Shown here: positions 63,058 to 64,000 of the stretch, one piece after another
How positions within the stretch are numbered: the stretch's first letter is position 1
How the letters are laid out: each line of letters begins with the position of its first letter
Source: Pedobacter chitinilyticus
GTDB lineage: Bacteria; Bacteroidota; Bacteroidia; Sphingobacteriales; Sphingobacteriaceae
Assembly: GCF_003313385.1 (NCBI RefSeq)
Contig: NZ_QMHN01000008.1
Coordinates: 124,001-188,000 of the forward strand
Direction of reading: 5' to 3'
Length of the DNA stretch: 64,000 nt
The notes under the pieces: model-generated
What the model saw: the letters and a program-made list of their open reading frames with translations, nothing else
Told to the model about the DNA's origin: nothing
Databases searched by the model: none
Program-made: the position numbers and the translations under genes

Positions 63058-64000
63058 ATGACAAAAATAGTAAAAGGAGAAAGGGAATTTTTTGGTGGTA
63101 TTACACAAATTAAATATGAGGGTTTGGAAAGTGACAATCCTCTCGCATTTAGATGGTACGATCAGGATAAGGTGATTGCTGGCAAAACAATGAAACAGCA
63201 CTTCAAGTTTGCCTGCGCCTATTGGCATTCATTTAATGGGAATGGTGGCGATCCATTTGGCGGACCAACACATATCTTCCCGTGGGATACGAAATCTGAT
63301 GCTGTTGAACGCGCTAAGGACAAAATGGACGCTGCTTTTGAATTTATTACCAAAATGCAGTTGCCTTATTACTGTTTTCATGATGTAGACTTAGTGGATT
63401 ATACAGATAACATTGCAGAAAACGAGCGTCGTTTACAAGCTATCGTCGATTATGCGAAGTCTAAACAGTCCGAAAGCGGTGTAAAACTCCTTTGGGGTAC
63501 GGCCAATTTGTTCAGTCATAAACGTTACATGAACGGAGCAGCTACCAATCCTGATTTTCACGTGCTGGCTCATGGCGGAGCACAGGTTAAAGCGGCCTTA
63601 GATGCGACGATTGCATTAGGTGGCGAGAATTATGTATTTTGGGGAGGAAGAGAAGGCTACATGAGCTTGTTGAACACCAACATGAAACGAGAACAAGAGC
63701 ACTTGGCTCTCTTTTTACATGCCGCTAAAGATTATGCACGGAAAAACGGATTCAAAGGTACTTTCTTCATCGAACCAAAACCATGTGAACCCTCTAAACA
63801 TCAATATGATTATGATGCAGCGACAGTCAAATCGTTCTTACAACAATATGGTTTGTTGGAAGATTTCAAACTGAATTTAGAAGTAAACCATGCTACTTTA
63901 GCCGGTCATACCTTTCAACACGAATTGCAAGTAGCAGTTGATAACGGTTTATTAGGATCCATTGATGCCAATCGTGGTGATTATCAAAACGGATGGGACA
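63058..64000 (+). CDS. xylA: Xylose isomerase, 3'-truncated by window edge
   Basis: The frame opens at ATG 63058 ([20 protein letters not shown]) and runs to the window end without a stop, covering about 314 residues of a protein that is usually about 440. The N-terminal sequence [22 protein letters not shown] matches XylA. The catalytic His-Asp region is FHDVDLVD. The metal-binding Glu is in [33 protein letters not shown] and GSIDANRGD continue the pattern. It converts D-xylose to D-xylulose for XylB. It follows xylB by 2 bp in the same operon. Confidence 0.95.
   Translation, partial: MTKIVKGEREFFGGITQIKYEGLESDNPLAFRWYDQDKVIAGKTMKQHFKFACAYWHSFNGNGGDPFGGPTHIFPWDTKSDAVERAKDKMDAAFEFITKMQLPYYCFHDVDLVDYTDNIAENERRLQAIVDYAKSKQSESGVKLLWGTANLFSHKRYMNGAATNPDFHVLAHGGAQVKAALDATIALGGENYVFWGGREGYMSLLNTNMKREQEHLALFLHAAKDYARKNGFKGTFFIEPKPCEPSKHQYDYDAATVKSFLQQYGLLEDFKLNLEVNHATLAGHTFQHELQVAVDNGLLGSIDANRGDYQNGWD

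Overview
The window looks like chromosomal DNA of a Bacteroidota member close to Pedobacter (Sphingobacteriaceae). The evidence is SusC/SusD-type and Oar-type TonB-dependent receptors, an ECF sigma/FecR pair, promoters of the TTG-N19-TAnnTTTG kind, almost no Shine-Dalgarno sequences, lipoproteins with 'CK/CR-KD' after the cysteine, and many interspersed hairpin repeats. No rRNA, tRNA or CRISPR array was seen. The lineage is inferred from gene content; no database was searched.

Layout. (1) 1-7111: a two-gene Bacteroidota RHS/YD-repeat module: a 5'-truncated first protein, an RHS-core protein with a variable C-terminal tip, and a small gene placed like an immunity gene. Next come a remnant of another RHS tip and a dead partial copy of ogt (7190-7481) that lost its catalytic cysteine. 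(2) 7.5-11.1 kb: an S41 peptidase and an intact ogt embedded in interspersed repeats, including three tandem 142-bp units. (3) 11.1-28.9 kb, all minus strand: ECF sigma factor, FecR anti-sigma factor, TonB receptor with an STN domain, two surface lipoproteins (one or both DUF4397-like), three fasciclin (FAS1) lipoproteins, an Oar-like TonB receptor, an IPT/NHL lipoprotein and a small helical protein. It resembles a Sus-type system in which FAS1/DUF4397 lipoproteins take the place of SusD. A structured RNA or terminator element sits inside it at 16930-16985.

(4) 29.4-31.6 kb: AraC-type regulator and zinc alcohol dehydrogenase. (5) 32.0-38.9 kb, minus strand: heavy-metal efflux operon (adaptor lipoprotein, a CusA-type pump fused in frame to a TolC-like channel, a small accessory protein) and a methyltransferase-like gene. 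(6) 39.0-47.7 kb: SIR2-like protein, Pmp3-like membrane peptide, Tat-exported alkaline phosphatase, a basic unknown protein, a PepSY remnant, a DUF4832/beta-trefoil lipoprotein, an SDR oxidoreductase and a second AraC regulator paralogous to the first.

(7) 47.7-64.0 kb: a xylose-polysaccharide utilisation locus: susC, susD, a decayed second susC, GH43 with F5/8-type and Fn3-like domains, GH31 alpha-xylosidase-like, GH43 beta-xylosidase-like, a LacI-type regulator, xylulokinase and (truncated by the window end) xylose isomerase. Near-identical palindromes lie on the predicted susC and xylB promoters. They suggest that the LacI-type regulator co-represses uptake and catabolism.
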